Part shown: positions 16,850 through 25,596 of the stretch, piece by piece
How the letters are laid out: each line of letters starts with the position of its first letter
Position numbering within the stretch: position 1 is the stretch's first letter
Assembly (NCBI GenBank): GCA_946478305.1
Contig: CAMLBO010000031.1
Span: 1-46,065, forward strand
Direction of reading: 5' to 3'
Source: an uncultured Enterobacterales bacterium
GTDB taxonomy: Bacteria > Pseudomonadota > Gammaproteobacteria > Enterobacterales > Enterobacteriaceae
Length of the DNA: 46,065 bases
Notes under the pieces: model-generated
The model's database searches: none
Told to the model about the DNA's origin: nothing
What the model saw: the letters and a program-made list of their open reading frames with translations, nothing else
Translations under genes and position numbers: made by a program

Positions 16850-17440
16850 ATGAGCCGTTTACTTTATTTGATGGGCGCATCGGGAGCAGGTAAGGATAGT
16901 CTGCTGGATGCACTGCGCCACGCCCTGCCCGCCGGGTTGATAGTGGCACACCGCTACATCACCCGCCCCGCCAACGCCGGGGCGGAGAACCATATTGCGC
17001 TGCGCGATGAGGAGTTCAATCAGCGACTGGAACAAGGGCTGTTTGCCCTCGACTGGCAGGCGCACGGCTGCCGTTATGGTGTCGGCATTGAGATTGACCA
17101 CTGGATGGCGCAGGGCTGCAACGTGGTGATTAACGGCTCGCGGGCACATCTCGCCCCGACGATGCAACGTTATGGTAAGCGCCTGTTACCGGTCTGTTTA
17201 CAGGTTTCGGAAAGTGTTTTAGAAAAGCGTTTACGCCAGCGCGGGCGAGAGGACAGTGAACAGATCCGCCACCGTTTACTGCGCGCGGCGCAATACGCCA
17301 GCGGACTGCCTGCGCACTGCCAGCGGCTGGACAATGACGGCCCGCTGCATGAAACGCTGGCCGCGTTCTTGCACCTGCTGGAACTGCCGGTACCGGCCAA
17401 AATTGACGACATGACATCGCAAAAGGTGAGCTATGAATGA
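16850..17440 (+). CDS. phnN: Ribose 1,5-bisphosphate phosphokinase PhnN
   Basis: PhnN phosphorylates ribose 1,5-bisphosphate to PRPP, the last step that returns the ribose to metabolism. It has a guanylate-kinase-like fold with Walker A GASGAGKDS (residues 9-17) and HRYITRPANAG behind it. A GTG six bases upstream (16844) is in frame, but the ATG at 16850 has AAAGGA at proper distance and gives 196 aa. Its end overlaps the next gene by 8 bp. Confidence 0.92.
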   Translation: MSRLLYLMGASGAGKDSLLDALRHALPAGLIVAHRYITRPANAGAENHIALRDEEFNQRLEQGLFALDWQAHGCRYGVGIEIDHWMAQGCNVVINGSRAHLAPTMQRYGKRLLPVCLQVSESVLEKRLRQRGREDSEQIRHRLLRAAQYASGLPAHCQRLDNDGPLHETLAAFLHLLELPVPAKIDDMTSQKVSYE

Positions 17441-18074
17441 CAGGGTTGAAGCAGCACCGCGGTTTAACGAGGAAGAGATGTTAGCCGAGCCAAAAATTGG
17501 CGCCAACGTCATCATGACCAAGTCGCGTCTGGGTCAGTACGTGCATATTTCAGACGACGCGATTCTGGAGGAGAGTGAGTTAGGCGACTACTCCTATACC
17601 GCCGGGCACAACCAGATTTACTACGCCAGTATCGGTAAATTCGTCTCCATTGCCACCTATGTACGCATCAATCCCGGCAACCATCCAACCTACAACCGCA
17701 TTGCCCAACATCACTTTACCTATCGCGCCTCGGCCTATGGGCTCGGGGAAGACGATAATGAGTTCTTCAACTGGCGGCGGGCGCATCACGTCACCGTGGG
17801 TAACGACGTATGGATCGGCCATAACGCGGTGATTATGCCCGGCGTAACGGTAGGCAACGGCGCGGTAATTGGCACTTCAGCGGTGGTGACCAAAGACGTT
17901 GAGCCCTACTCCATCGTGGCAGGCGTGGCGGCGAAGAAAATCAGCATGCGCTTTGATGATGCATTGATCGAAAAGATAGAACGCAGCCAGTGGTGGAACT
18001 GGGATCACGCGACGCTGAAAGCCCGCATGGCAGATTTTCGCGATCTGGACGCTTTTGTCGAAAAATATCTCTGA
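17433..18074 (+). CDS. Left-handed beta-helix (hexapeptide) transferase of the phn operon
   Basis: This 213-aa protein carries hexapeptide-repeat turns (IGKFVSIATYVRI, HVTVGNDVWIGHNAVI, GVTVGNGAVIGTSAVV) and the VAGVAAK end of the xenobiotic acetyltransferase type. It resembles the 'phosphonate metabolism transferase, hexapeptide repeat' proteins found in many phn operons. Acetyl-CoA is the usual donor; the acceptor is unknown, perhaps an aminoalkylphosphonate. It lies between phnN and phnP, exactly where E. coli carries the GNAT acetyltransferase phnO, so it may replace that function; this is inference. It has no accepted symbol that I know of. Confidence 0.85.
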   Translation: MNDRVEAAPRFNEEEMLAEPKIGANVIMTKSRLGQYVHISDDAILEESELGDYSYTAGHNQIYYASIGKFVSIATYVRINPGNHPTYNRIAQHHFTYRASAYGLGEDDNEFFNWRRAHHVTVGNDVWIGHNAVIMPGVTVGNGAVIGTSAVVTKDVEPYSIVAGVAAKKISMRFDDALIEKIERSQWWNWDHATLKARMADFRDLDAFVEKYL

Positions 18075-18094
18075 CCTTTCCTGAAGGAACAATC

Positions 18095-18844
18095 ATGCAA
18101 CTGACCTTCCTCGGCACCGGGGGCGCCCAGCAGGTGCCGGTTTTTGGCTGTCAATGTGTGGCCTGCCAGCGGGCACGCAAAGACCCGGCTTTACGGCGTC
18201 AGCCGTGCAGCGCAAAACTCGATTATGCGGGGGAAGTGACGCTCATTGATGCGGGATTGCCGGAGTTAGCCCAACAGTTTACTGCCGGTGAAATTCAGCG
18301 TTTTTGGCTTACACATTATCATATGGATCACGTTCAGGGGCTATTTCCGTTGCGTTGGGGAGTCGGAAATGCGATCCCGGTCTATGGCCCGCCGGATGAA
18401 ACCGGATGTGACGATCTGTTCAAACATCCCGGTATTCTGGATTTCCAACCTCCGTTTCAGCCGTTTACGGCGTGTCATTTCGGTAACCTTGAACTGATCC
18501 CACTGCCACTGAATCACTCAAAAATCACCTTCGGTTATGTGATCAAAACTGAGCGTGCCACGCTGGCTTATCTGACCGACACGGCAGGCTTGCCGCTGGC
18601 CACGGCCCGCTATTTAGAGGGGATCAAACTTGACGCGCTGATCCTCGACTGCAGCCATCCGCCACGGGATATACCAGATAAAAATCATAACGATATTCAT
18701 CAGGCGCTGGCTATCCACCATCAATTAAAACCACAGATGACCTATCTGACCCATATCAGCCACAAGCTTGACCTGTGGCTGATGGATAATCCCCTGGAGG
18801 GTAACGTGATTGCCGCTCATGACGGTCTGCGGCTTGAATGGTAA
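18095..18844 (+). CDS. phnP: Phosphoribosyl cyclic phosphodiesterase PhnP
   Basis: PhnP opens 5-phosphoribosyl 1,2-cyclic phosphate, the C-P lyase product, to ribose 1,5-bisphosphate for PhnN. It has a metallo-beta-lactamase fold with THYHMDH (His74, His76, Asp78, His79) and a structural zinc site near CQCVAC. The ATG at 18095 after GAAGGAAC gives 249 aa, the family size. It is the last gene of the operon and its stop lies 4 bp from the convergent stop of the next gene. Confidence 0.94.
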   Translation: MQLTFLGTGGAQQVPVFGCQCVACQRARKDPALRRQPCSAKLDYAGEVTLIDAGLPELAQQFTAGEIQRFWLTHYHMDHVQGLFPLRWGVGNAIPVYGPPDETGCDDLFKHPGILDFQPPFQPFTACHFGNLELIPLPLNHSKITFGYVIKTERATLAYLTDTAGLPLATARYLEGIKLDALILDCSHPPRDIPDKNHNDIHQALAIHHQLKPQMTYLTHISHKLDLWLMDNPLEGNVIAAHDGLRLEW

Positions 18845-18848
18845 TGCC

Positions 18849-19487
18849 TCACTCACGAGCAATGGCGGCCAGCTGATCGGATTCGAGAATAGTGATGCCA
18901 CCTAAACCCGCATTGAAGGCTTGCTGTTGCAGCGCTTTGGCGACATCCACTGCGTCAATCGCCTTCCATTTTCCCGGCAGCAGTTTAAACAATGGAGCGC
19001 TGAGTTGCTCGAGCAGGCGCGGTGGCTGACGTTTTCCCACCAGCAACGACGGACGGGCCAGCGTCAGCAGCGGCCATTTTTGCTCGATCAGCGCCTGTTC
19101 CATCTCACCTTTGGTGCGGTTGTACAGGAAACGGGAATGGGGATTGGCACCGTTAGCGCTGATCACCAGACAGTGTTTGGCTCCGTGGCGGCGTGCCGCT
19201 TTGGCGCTGCTGACCACCAGGTCCAGATCCACGGCGCGGAAGGCCTTCGCACTTCCTGCCTGTTTGCGCGTTGTACCCAGGCAACTGAAGAACAAGTCTA
19301 TAGGTTCATCCAGTTCCGCAATCAACGCCGTTAAATCCCGGCCCAGCGGATTGAACAGTTTGCTCAGCGGTGGCAGTGCCTCACGCGACGGCGCGATAAT
19401 CCTGCTCACCCGTGGGTCCTGCTGTAAAAGCCGCAGCAATTCCCTGCCGACCAGCCCACTGGCACCAAGTAAAAGTACCTTTGCCAT
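18849..19487 (-). CDS. NAD(P)-binding Rossmann-fold protein (HTATIP2/YwnB-like)
   Basis: The N-terminus KVLLLGASGLVGRELLRLL is a GxxGxxG dinucleotide-binding motif. LVISANGANPHSRFLYNRTKGEME provides a Tyr-X3-Lys-like pair around residues 117-133, as in short-chain oxidoreductases of the atypical SDR/HTATIP2 group. The length, 212 aa, is normal for that group. It stands alone and convergent to the phn operon. The substrate is not known, and a link to phosphonate use is not supported. Confidence 0.8.
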   Translation of the reverse strand: MAKVLLLGASGLVGRELLRLLQQDPRVSRIIAPSREALPPLSKLFNPLGRDLTALIAELDEPIDLFFSCLGTTRKQAGSAKAFRAVDLDLVVSSAKAARRHGAKHCLVISANGANPHSRFLYNRTKGEMEQALIEQKWPLLTLARPSLLVGKRQPPRLLEQLSAPLFKLLPGKWKAIDAVDVAKALQQQAFNAGLGGITILESDQLAAIARE

Positions 19488-19703
19488 AGTATTTCCTTAT
19501 GTTGATTCAGCCCGCCAGTGTTGCTTTATCTGCACCCGCGCGCCATAAGACATGTCCTGTTGCTCAATGAGTATAACGACGGACTGAGCAGCAGACTCGG
19601 ACAAATCCAGTTTGATCCCACCGCCATGAGCTTCTAGGCTTAAGTCATTGTCCGCAAGACATGCGTCATGAAGACATTTTTAAAGCATTAAACGGGAGAA
19701 ATT

Positions 19704-20222
19704 ATGAGTAAGAAGATCGCAGTCCTAATTACCAATGAATTCGAAGACTCAGAATTTACCTCACCGGCTGAAGCGTACAAAAAAGCCGGGCATCAAGTGA
19801 TCACGATTGAGAAAAAGGCCGGAAATATCATCAAAGGCAAACAGGGTAAAGCGCAGGTCACCATCGATAAATCTATTGATGACGTGAAAGTGGCGGATTT
19901 CGACGCCCTGCTGCTGCCAGGCGGCCACTCACCCGATACCCTGCGCGGCGACGACCGCTTTGTCGAGTTTACCCGCCAATTTGCCAAAAGCGGCAAGCCG
20001 ATTTTCGCTATCTGTCACGGGCCGCAGCTGCTGATTAACGCGGATGTGATCCGCGGACGTAAGCTAACCACGGTCAAACCGGTGGTGGTAGATGTGAAAA
20101 ATGCCGGTGCGGAGTTTTATGATAAAGAAGTGGTGGTGGATAACGACACGCTGGTCACCAGCCGGACGCCAGATGATCTTCCCGCGTTTAACCGCGAGTC
20201 GTTGAGAATTCTGTCCGCCTAG
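19704..20222 (+). CDS. yhbO: PfpI/DJ-1 family protein deglycase YhbO
   Basis: This is a cytosolic stress protein of the PfpI family, reported in E. coli as protein/nucleic acid deglycase 2. The nucleophile elbow AICHGPQ places Cys104 and His105, with the conserved Glu in EFEDSEF near residue 15. The 172-aa protein is nearly collinear with E. coli YhbO. The ribosome site is gggaga before the ATG. It opens the conserved yhb block; a terminator at 20273 follows. Confidence 0.93.
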   Translation: MSKKIAVLITNEFEDSEFTSPAEAYKKAGHQVITIEKKAGNIIKGKQGKAQVTIDKSIDDVKVADFDALLLPGGHSPDTLRGDDRFVEFTRQFAKSGKPIFAICHGPQLLINADVIRGRKLTTVKPVVVDVKNAGAEFYDKEVVVDNDTLVTSRTPDDLPAFNRESLRILSA

Positions 20223-20272
20223 CTTTACGCAATGAAAGCCAGATTAGATGCCATGCGATAGCGTCGCAACAG

Positions 20273-20303
20273 GGGTCCGTGCAAACGGGCCCTTCTTGTT
20301 TTT
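20273..20303 (+). terminator. Intrinsic terminator of yhbO
   Basis: GGGTCCGT (20273-20280) pairs with ACGGGCCC (20285-20292), one G-U pair, around the loop gcaa. TTCTTGTTTTT follows. Confidence 0.8.
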
Positions 20304-20309
20304 GCACTG

Positions 20310-20750
20310 TCACTCGCTTTCACGCGTCCAGATCAGCTTCTTACCAAAACCCAACGTATTGTCGGTCATCTTGATTTCATTGAGTCTCAGCGCCCAAACC
20401 GGGGCTTTCATCGCCACGGCGATGGGAAAATGTTGGCAATACAGATGGCGTGCCCGGACCTCCTCCTCATCAGTAAGCATGAATGCCTCGCCGCGATATT
20501 GAATACCTTTTATCAGTGCGATGGTTTTCGGATGCGGCGCGATAGTACCGACCACCAGGGGACTTTTTTGCATCAGCGTGCCATGCAGAGTTTTCAGTTC
20601 GGTCATAAAGAAGAGCGTCATATGAGAGGTATCTGCCACATAAAAACAGTTGGCGCTCCACATCTCCCCATCGGCAGCGGCGCACAGCGCCAGTACGTGA
20701 TTTTTTCCCAGAAAATGACTGATATGTTTTAAATCACCTGCTTCATTCAT
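20310..20750 (-). CDS. yhbP: UPF0306 / PNPOx-like protein YhbP
   Basis: This 146-aa protein of the pyridoxamine-phosphate-oxidase-like fold (UPF0306) has the conserved C-terminal block TDNTLGFGKKLIW, which is diagnostic of YhbP. It also has GTIAPHPKTIALIKGIQYRGEA in the middle. The role is unknown; related proteins bind flavin or heme. It lies convergent to yhbO, in the E. coli order and orientation. Confidence 0.9.
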   Translation of the reverse strand: MNEAGDLKHISHFLGKNHVLALCAAADGEMWSANCFYVADTSHMTLFFMTELKTLHGTLMQKSPLVVGTIAPHPKTIALIKGIQYRGEAFMLTDEEEVRARHLYCQHFPIAVAMKAPVWALRLNEIKMTDNTLGFGKKLIWTRESE

Positions 20751-20842
20751 GGCCTGCTCCTCAAAATTCTCTGCCGTCAGTTTAGCGCGCTATAAGCGGG
20801 TAAGGTAAACTTGCGTTCACCCTATCTCCACGGCGAACTGAC

Positions 20843-21145
20843 ATGTCCGAACCCACTCAGTGGTTTTTATATATGCTGCGCACGCCGTCCGGCATGTTGT
20901 ATACCGGCATCACCACGAACGTTGAACGCCGCCAGGCTGAGCATCAGGCGGGGAAAGGTGCCAAAGCGCTGCGCGGAAAAGGTGAGCTTAAACTGGCATA
21001 CCATTGCCCGGCGGGCGATCGGTCACTGGCCTCCAGGCTGGAAATCAAAGTGAAGAAGTTGAGGAAAGCGCAGAAAGAGAAGCTGGTCAGCCAGCAACCT
21101 GATTGTCTTAGCCACTATTTTGATGCATTGACAGTAAGGTCCTGA
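20843..21145 (+). CDS. yhbQ: GIY-YIG nuclease superfamily protein YhbQ
   Basis: This 100-aa single-domain protein has the GIY-YIG motifs [25 protein letters not shown] and the basic helix with RLEIKVKKL. It belongs to the UPF0213 group, whose E. coli member has been linked to DNA nicking and repair. The ATG at 20843 is supported by family length. It is the last backbone gene before the speF-potE and CRISPR-Cas insertions. A terminator-like hairpin follows at 21154. Confidence 0.92.
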   Translation: MSEPTQWFLYMLRTPSGMLYTGITTNVERRQAEHQAGKGAKALRGKGELKLAYHCPAGDRSLASRLEIKVKKLRKAQKEKLVSQQPDCLSHYFDALTVRS

Positions 21146-21153
21146 AAGGAATC

Positions 21154-21176
21154 GCTGCCCGGCTGGGCGGCGTTTT
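21154..21176 (+). terminator. Intrinsic terminator of yhbQ
   Basis: GCTGCCC (21154-21160) pairs with GGGCGGC (21165-21171), with one G-U pair, around the loop ggct. GTTTT follows immediately. Confidence 0.7.
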
Positions 21177-21573
21177 CCATAAATGCGCTGTATAAAATGA
21201 ACAATCAGTGCGGATCTGCGTCATTTTATAAAGTGGGTATTAAATCGTTATTAACGATTATGTATTCATCAGAACCCCCTTTCAAAATAACATATTTTCA
21301 ACAACTTCAACTTCCATTAAACGGCCTTCAATAGATTAAGATTTAATTTCTGGCCAGCATGAATAATTAAGTCAAATAATAATAATCTTAGTAGTATTTT
21401 TTGTAGCATTTCATTCACATTATTAATGGCAAGATAGTCGATTTCTATTCATTATCTTGCATAACAAGTGAATAATCTGGGGATTGAAAGTGAATAACTT
21501 TGACATTTGTCACGTTATTCGTCGTTTTAGAGGCTACTATACTGGCATCTTTTAAGACGAAGGTGGACCAGCA
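21177..21573. other. AT-rich promoter region of the speFL-speF-potE operon
   Basis: About 400 bp of AT-rich sequence have no credible gene. TTGACA occurs at 21500-21505 and TATACT at 21538-21543, but their spacing is too large for one sigma-70 promoter, so the start point is not assigned. AGGTGG at 21561-21566 is the ribosome site of the leader peptide. The AT richness would suit H-NS silencing of an acid-response operon (inference). Confidence 0.6.
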
Positions 21574-21678
21574 ATGGAAAACAACAATCGTAAAATGGCG
21601 CATATACGCCGTACCACGCATATTATGATGATGGCTCATCGTAGCTGCTTTAGCTTTGCTTTCTTTAACCACAAATAA
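21574..21678 (+). CDS. speFL: SpeFL, ornithine-sensing leader peptide (34 aa)
   Basis: This short ORF begins MENNNRKMAHIRRTTHIMMM and ends FSFAFFNHK. It has the length of E. coli SpeFL (34 aa) and shares MENN, HIRRTTHIM, AHR and the aromatic tail with FFN. In E. coli the nascent SpeFL stalls the ribosome when it binds ornithine, which prevents Rho-dependent termination and switches on speF. Here it has AGGTGG 7 nt before the ATG and lies 283 bp upstream of speF. It is very strongly supported by sequence and place. Confidence 0.95.
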   Translation: MENNNRKMAHIRRTTHIMMMAHRSCFSFAFFNHK

Positions 21679-21961
21679 CCCCCTCCTCTGACGTTCTTAT
21701 TGCATATAACGAACGTTATCCGGTCAATCAAAAAATCAAACCTTGTCATTCATTGACGGCTTATTCTCGCCTAAAAAATGGCAGTAAACTCCGGTCTTTT
21801 GATCTGCCGATTAACGCGACACAGCAATCAGTAAAATAAACCCAGAATCAGGTCATGCTCATCGGGCATGGCTACGAATTCACACGGGCCTATTTTAAGG
21901 AAAATATTTTTACGGCGAAAATAAATCGCCGGGGGATATTTTTGTCTAAAGAGAGAGAAAA
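21679..21961 (+). promoter_or_regulatory. Untranslated leader between speFL and speF
   Basis: These 283 nt follow the leader-peptide stop and end with AAGAGAGAG before the speF ATG. In the E. coli system this segment holds the Rho entry and pause sites controlled by ribosome stalling on SpeFL. The first part (ataaccccctcctctgacg) is C-rich and unstructured, as a Rho entry site should be. The assignment to attenuation is by homology. Confidence 0.65.
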
Positions 21962-24124
21962 ATGAAAAAATTAAAAATTGCCGCCAACGCCAAAACACAT
22001 GAGTGCTTTGAAACTTCCCGAGATGTTGTCGATATACATCACACTGACTTCAATGATATTGCCGCCGTCGTGATGTCAGTCGGGGACGTTGAACAAGGTA
22101 TGATCCAGCAAATAGAAGAGATGGGTCTGAACATCCCGTTATTTGTGGCCGTTTGTTGTGAAGAGTCATTAGAAAATACTGCACTGCCTGCTTTACAGGG
22201 TGTGTTTGAACTTTGCGGCAAGAACACCCAATTTTACGGTAAACAGCTGGAAGCCGCGGCTGTTAAATATGAAAGTGAATTACTGCCTCCTTTCTTTAAT
22301 ACCCTGACTCGTTATGTCGAAATGGGCAACGCTACGTTTGCTTGTCCGGGGCATCAGGGCGGTGAATTCTTCCGTAAACACCCGGCTGGCCGCCAGTTCT
22401 TTGACTTCTTCGGTGAGAACATCTTCCGCTCTGACATGTGCAATGCCGATGTAAAACTTGGCGATCTGCTGATTCATGAAGGCGCACCTTGTGATGCGCA
22501 AAAACATGCGGCCAAAGTATTTAATGCAGATAAAACCTATTTCGTGCTCAACGGTACGTCAGCGTCAAATAAGGTGGTCAGCAACGCACTGTTAAGCCGT
22601 GGCGATTTAGTGTTATTCGACCGTAATAATCACAAGTCCAACCACCACGGAGCGTTAATCCAGGCGGGCGCGACGCCAGTCTATCTGGAAACGGCGCGCA
22701 ACCCGTTTGGCTTTATTGGCGGCATCGACGCCCACTGCTTTGAAGAGAAATATTTACGCCAGCAAATCAGTGAAGTGGCACCGGAACGCGCCCAGGAGCA
22801 GCGTCCTTTCCGCCTGGCAATTATTCAGTTGGGTACCTATGACGGCACAGTGTATAACGCCCGTCAGGTCGTCGATAAAATTGGGCATCTGTGCGATTAC
22901 ATCTTGTTTGATTCCGCCTGGGTCGGCTACGAGCAGTTTATTCCCATGATGAAAGAGTGCTCGCCGCTGCTGCTGGAACTGAACGAGAACGATCCAGGAA
23001 TTATCGTCACCCAGTCCGTCCACAAACAGCAGGCCGGTTTCTCTCAGACCTCGCAAATTCATAAAAAAGACAAGCATATCAAAGGGCAAGATCGCTATTG
23101 CAACCATAAGCGCTTCAATAATGCCTTTATGATGCACGCCTCCACCAGCCCGTTCTACCCGCTGTTTGCCGCGCTGGATGTCAACGCGAAAATGCATGAG
23201 GGCAAAAGCGGCCAACGCCTTTGGAAAGAGTGCGTGCGTGTGGGTATTGAAGCACGCAAGATGCTGTTAGAAACCTGCTCGCTGATCAAACCCTTCGTGC
23301 CGGACCAGATAGAGGGTAAACCCTGGCATTCGTATGACACCGAATTAATGGCTCAGGATCTGCGCTTCTTTAATTTCGTCCCAGGTGAAAAATGGCATGC
23401 ATTTGAAGGTTACGCGGAATCCCAGTATTTTGTCGACCCGTGTAAATTGCTGCTTACCACACCGGGAATTAATACCGAGAATGGTGAATATACTGAGTTT
23501 GGTATTCCGGCCACTATTCTGGCGAATTACCTTCGGGAAAATGGCATTGTCCCTGAAAAATGTGATCTTAATTCGATCCTGTTCCTGCTGACACCGGCTG
23601 AAGATATTGCCAAGATGCAGCATCTGGTGGCGTTAATAGCCCGTTTCGAACAACACATCGAGCAGGATTCATTGCTCAGTGAAGTACTGCCTGCCGTTTA
23701 TAAAAGTAATCGTCAACGTTATGAACATTATACTTTGCGCCAACTTTGCCAGGAAATGCATGACTTATATGTCAGCTATGATGTTAAAGAATTACAAAAA
23801 GAGATGTTCCGCAAGAAATACTTCCCCCGCGTGGTCATGAATCCGCAGGATGCCAATACCCAATTTATTCGCGGTAATGTTGAACTGGTTTCTCTTTCCA
23901 AAGCAGAAGGCAGAATCGCTGCGGAAGGTGCCTTACCTTATCCTCCTGGTGTGTTATGCGTTGTTCCGGGTGAAATTTGGGGTGGTGCCGCACAGCGTTA
24001 TTTCCTGGCACTGGAAGAGGGTATTAATTTACTGCCCGGTTTCGCACCAGAATTACAGGGCGTTTATATCCAGAAAGATGAAGACGGCTGGAACCGTGCT
24101 TACGGCTATGTCATTAAAGCTTAA
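21962..24124 (+). CDS. speF: Inducible ornithine decarboxylase
   Basis: SpeF is a PLP enzyme that converts ornithine to putrescine and CO2, consuming a proton and so countering acid stress. It has an N-terminal response-regulator-like wing domain (residues 1-105) and a large PLP fold. CPGHQGGEFF, FVLNGTSASNKVV, FDSAWVGYEQF and SVHKQQ (PLP lysine, Lys355) are visible. The C-terminal domain includes YPPGVLCVVPGEIWGG. At 720 aa it is slightly shorter than E. coli SpeF (732) at the C-terminus. It is followed by potE after 65 bp and controlled by speFL. Confidence 0.96.
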   Translation: MKKLKIAANAKTHECFETSRDVVDIHHTDFNDIAAVVMSVGDVEQGMIQQIEEMGLNIPLFVAVCCEESLENTALPALQGVFELCGKNTQFYGKQLEAAAVKYESELLPPFFNTLTRYVEMGNATFACPGHQGGEFFRKHPAGRQFFDFFGENIFRSDMCNADVKLGDLLIHEGAPCDAQKHAAKVFNADKTYFVLNGTSASNKVVSNALLSRGDLVLFDRNNHKSNHHGALIQAGATPVYLETARNPFGFIGGIDAHCFEEKYLRQQISEVAPERAQEQRPFRLAIIQLGTYDGTVYNARQVVDKIGHLCDYILFDSAWVGYEQFIPMMKECSPLLLELNENDPGIIVTQSVHKQQAGFSQTSQIHKKDKHIKGQDRYCNHKRFNNAFMMHASTSPFYPLFAALDVNAKMHEGKSGQRLWKECVRVGIEARKMLLETCSLIKPFVPDQIEGKPWHSYDTELMAQDLRFFNFVPGEKWHAFEGYAESQYFVDPCKLLLTTPGINTENGEYTEFGIPATILANYLRENGIVPEKCDLNSILFLLTPAEDIAKMQHLVALIARFEQHIEQDSLLSEVLPAVYKSNRQRYEHYTLRQLCQEMHDLYVSYDVKELQKEMFRKKYFPRVVMNPQDANTQFIRGNVELVSLSKAEGRIAAEGALPYPPGVLCVVPGEIWGGAAQRYFLALEEGINLLPGFAPELQGVYIQKDEDGWNRAYGYVIKA

Positions 24125-24189
24125 TTAAACATGTTACTGGTGGGGAAAGTGCCACCAGTAAGATCACATTATAAAAAGTGAGAATGAAC

Positions 24190-25506
24190 ATGAGTAAAGC
24201 AAATAATAAAATGGGGGTCATGCAATTAACGATCCTCACCGCAGTGAATATGATGGGATCCGGCATAATTATGCTGCCCACCAAGCTGGCTGAAGTCGGC
24301 ACTATTTCGATTGTTTCCTGGCTGGTCACTGCCGTAGGTTCTATGGCACTGGCCTACGCCTTTGCCAAATGCGGCATGTTCAACCGCAAAACCGGGGGCA
24401 TGGGAGGTTACGCGGAATATGCGTTCGGTAAATCCGGCAACTTTATGGCTAACTATACCTATGGCGTCTCTTTGCTGATCGCCAATATAGCCATCGCCAT
24501 TTCCGCTGTCGGTTACGGCACTGAGTTGTTTGGCGTGGCCCTGACGCCGCTCGGCATCAGTATTGCCACCATCGCCGTACTGTGGGTAGCCACTGTTGCC
24601 AACTTCGGCGGGGCGCGCATTACCGGGCAGATCAGTACGATCACCGTCTGGGGAGTGATTATCCCCGTGCTGGGCATTTCGGTCATCGGCTGGTACTGGT
24701 TTAGCGGTGAAGCCTATATGGCCGCCTGGAACCCACATGCTGTACCGACCTTTGAAGCTATCGGCTCATCTATTTCCATGACCTTATGGGCCTTCCTTGG
24801 GCTGGAGTCTGCCTGCGCCAATACCGAAGTGGTGGAAAATCCGGAACGTAACGTCCCCATAGCCGTGCTGGGTGGTACCCTTGGCGCCGCCGTGATCTAC
24901 ATCATTTCGACCAACGTTATCGCCGGGATTGTGCCGAATATGGATTTGGCCAACTCCACCGCCCCATTCGGCCTGGCGTTCTCCCACATGTTTAATCCAA
25001 CGGTGGGTAAAGTCATCATGGCACTGATGATTATGTCCTGCGTCGGCTCCCTGCTGGGGTGGCAGTTCACCATTGCACAGGTGTTCAAATCCTCTGCAGA
25101 CAGCGGTTTCTTCCCGAAAATTTTCTCTAAACTGAGTAAAGCGGATGCGCCAGTCAAAGGCATGCTGACCATCGTGATTATCCAGAGTGCCATGACGCTG
25201 ATGACCATCAGCCCGTCGCTGAACAAGCAGTTCAACGTGCTCGTCAACCTGGCGGTCGTCACAAACATTATCCCTTATATCCTGTCGATGGCGGCGCTGG
25301 TGGTGATTCAAAAAGTCGCTAACGTACCCGCCAACAAGGCCCGCGTTGCCAACGTGATAGCCGGTATTGGTGCCCTGTACAGCTTCTATGCGCTCTACAG
25401 TTCCGGTGAAGAAGCCATGATGTGGGGCGCCCTCGCCACCTTCCTCGGCTGGTCGCTGTACGGCATGGTTTCACCACGATTTGAAATGCTGGAAAAGAAA
25501 AGCTGA
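24190..25506 (+). CDS. potE: Putrescine/ornithine antiporter PotE
   Basis: PotE is an inner-membrane APC-family transporter with 12 predicted helices. It exchanges cytosolic putrescine made by SpeF for external ornithine. The N-terminus (NKMGVMQLTILTAVNMMGSG) and the helix-1 break GSGIIMLP are those of PotE, and WAFLGLESACANTEVVENPERN carries the conserved substrate-site Glu. An upstream in-frame GTG (24178) and ATG (24184) exist; MSKANNKMG at 24190 aligns with the E. coli start, giving 438 aa. It forms an operon with speF. Confidence 0.95.
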   Translation: MSKANNKMGVMQLTILTAVNMMGSGIIMLPTKLAEVGTISIVSWLVTAVGSMALAYAFAKCGMFNRKTGGMGGYAEYAFGKSGNFMANYTYGVSLLIANIAIAISAVGYGTELFGVALTPLGISIATIAVLWVATVANFGGARITGQISTITVWGVIIPVLGISVIGWYWFSGEAYMAAWNPHAVPTFEAIGSSISMTLWAFLGLESACANTEVVENPERNVPIAVLGGTLGAAVIYIISTNVIAGIVPNMDLANSTAPFGLAFSHMFNPTVGKVIMALMIMSCVGSLLGWQFTIAQVFKSSADSGFFPKIFSKLSKADAPVKGMLTIVIIQSAMTLMTISPSLNKQFNVLVNLAVVTNIIPYILSMAALVVIQKVANVPANKARVANVIAGIGALYSFYALYSSGEEAMMWGALATFLGWSLYGMVSPRFEMLEKKS

Positions 25507-25513
25507 TAAGCAG

Positions 25514-25536
25514 CAGGCGGGCGCTGCGCCCGCCTG
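25514..25536 (+). terminator. Hairpin behind potE
   Basis: CAGGCGGGCG (25514-25523) and CGCCCGCCTG (25527-25536) are perfect 10-bp arms around CTG, 8 bp behind the potE stop. TAAGAGAG follows rather than a T-run, so this is a strong hairpin with uncertain intrinsic termination. Confidence 0.6.
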
Positions 25537-25550
25537 TAAGAGAGCCTCGT

Positions 25551-25575
25551 ATTCACTGCCGCACAGGCAGTGAAT
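25551..25575. repeat. CRISPR-repeat-like palindrome between potE and array 1
   Basis: ATTCACTGCC and GGCAGTGAAT are perfect 10-bp arms around GCACA. Read on the plus strand its first 20 nt match the array's repeat as transcribed (minus strand) except the first base and GCA for GTA. On the minus strand it likewise reads CTGCCTGTGCGGCAGTGAAT. It is 21 bp from the terminal degenerate repeat but out of the 60-bp phase. It may be a decayed repeat, or a hairpin ending the array transcript. Confidence 0.6.
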
Positions 25576-25596
25576 ATGCAAAGCATAAGTAACTGA

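Noticed and set aside
21445-21672. 75-codon frame antisense to the speFL region
   Set aside because: speFL on the plus strand matches a known leader peptide; the opposite frame has no ribosome site or recognised features.
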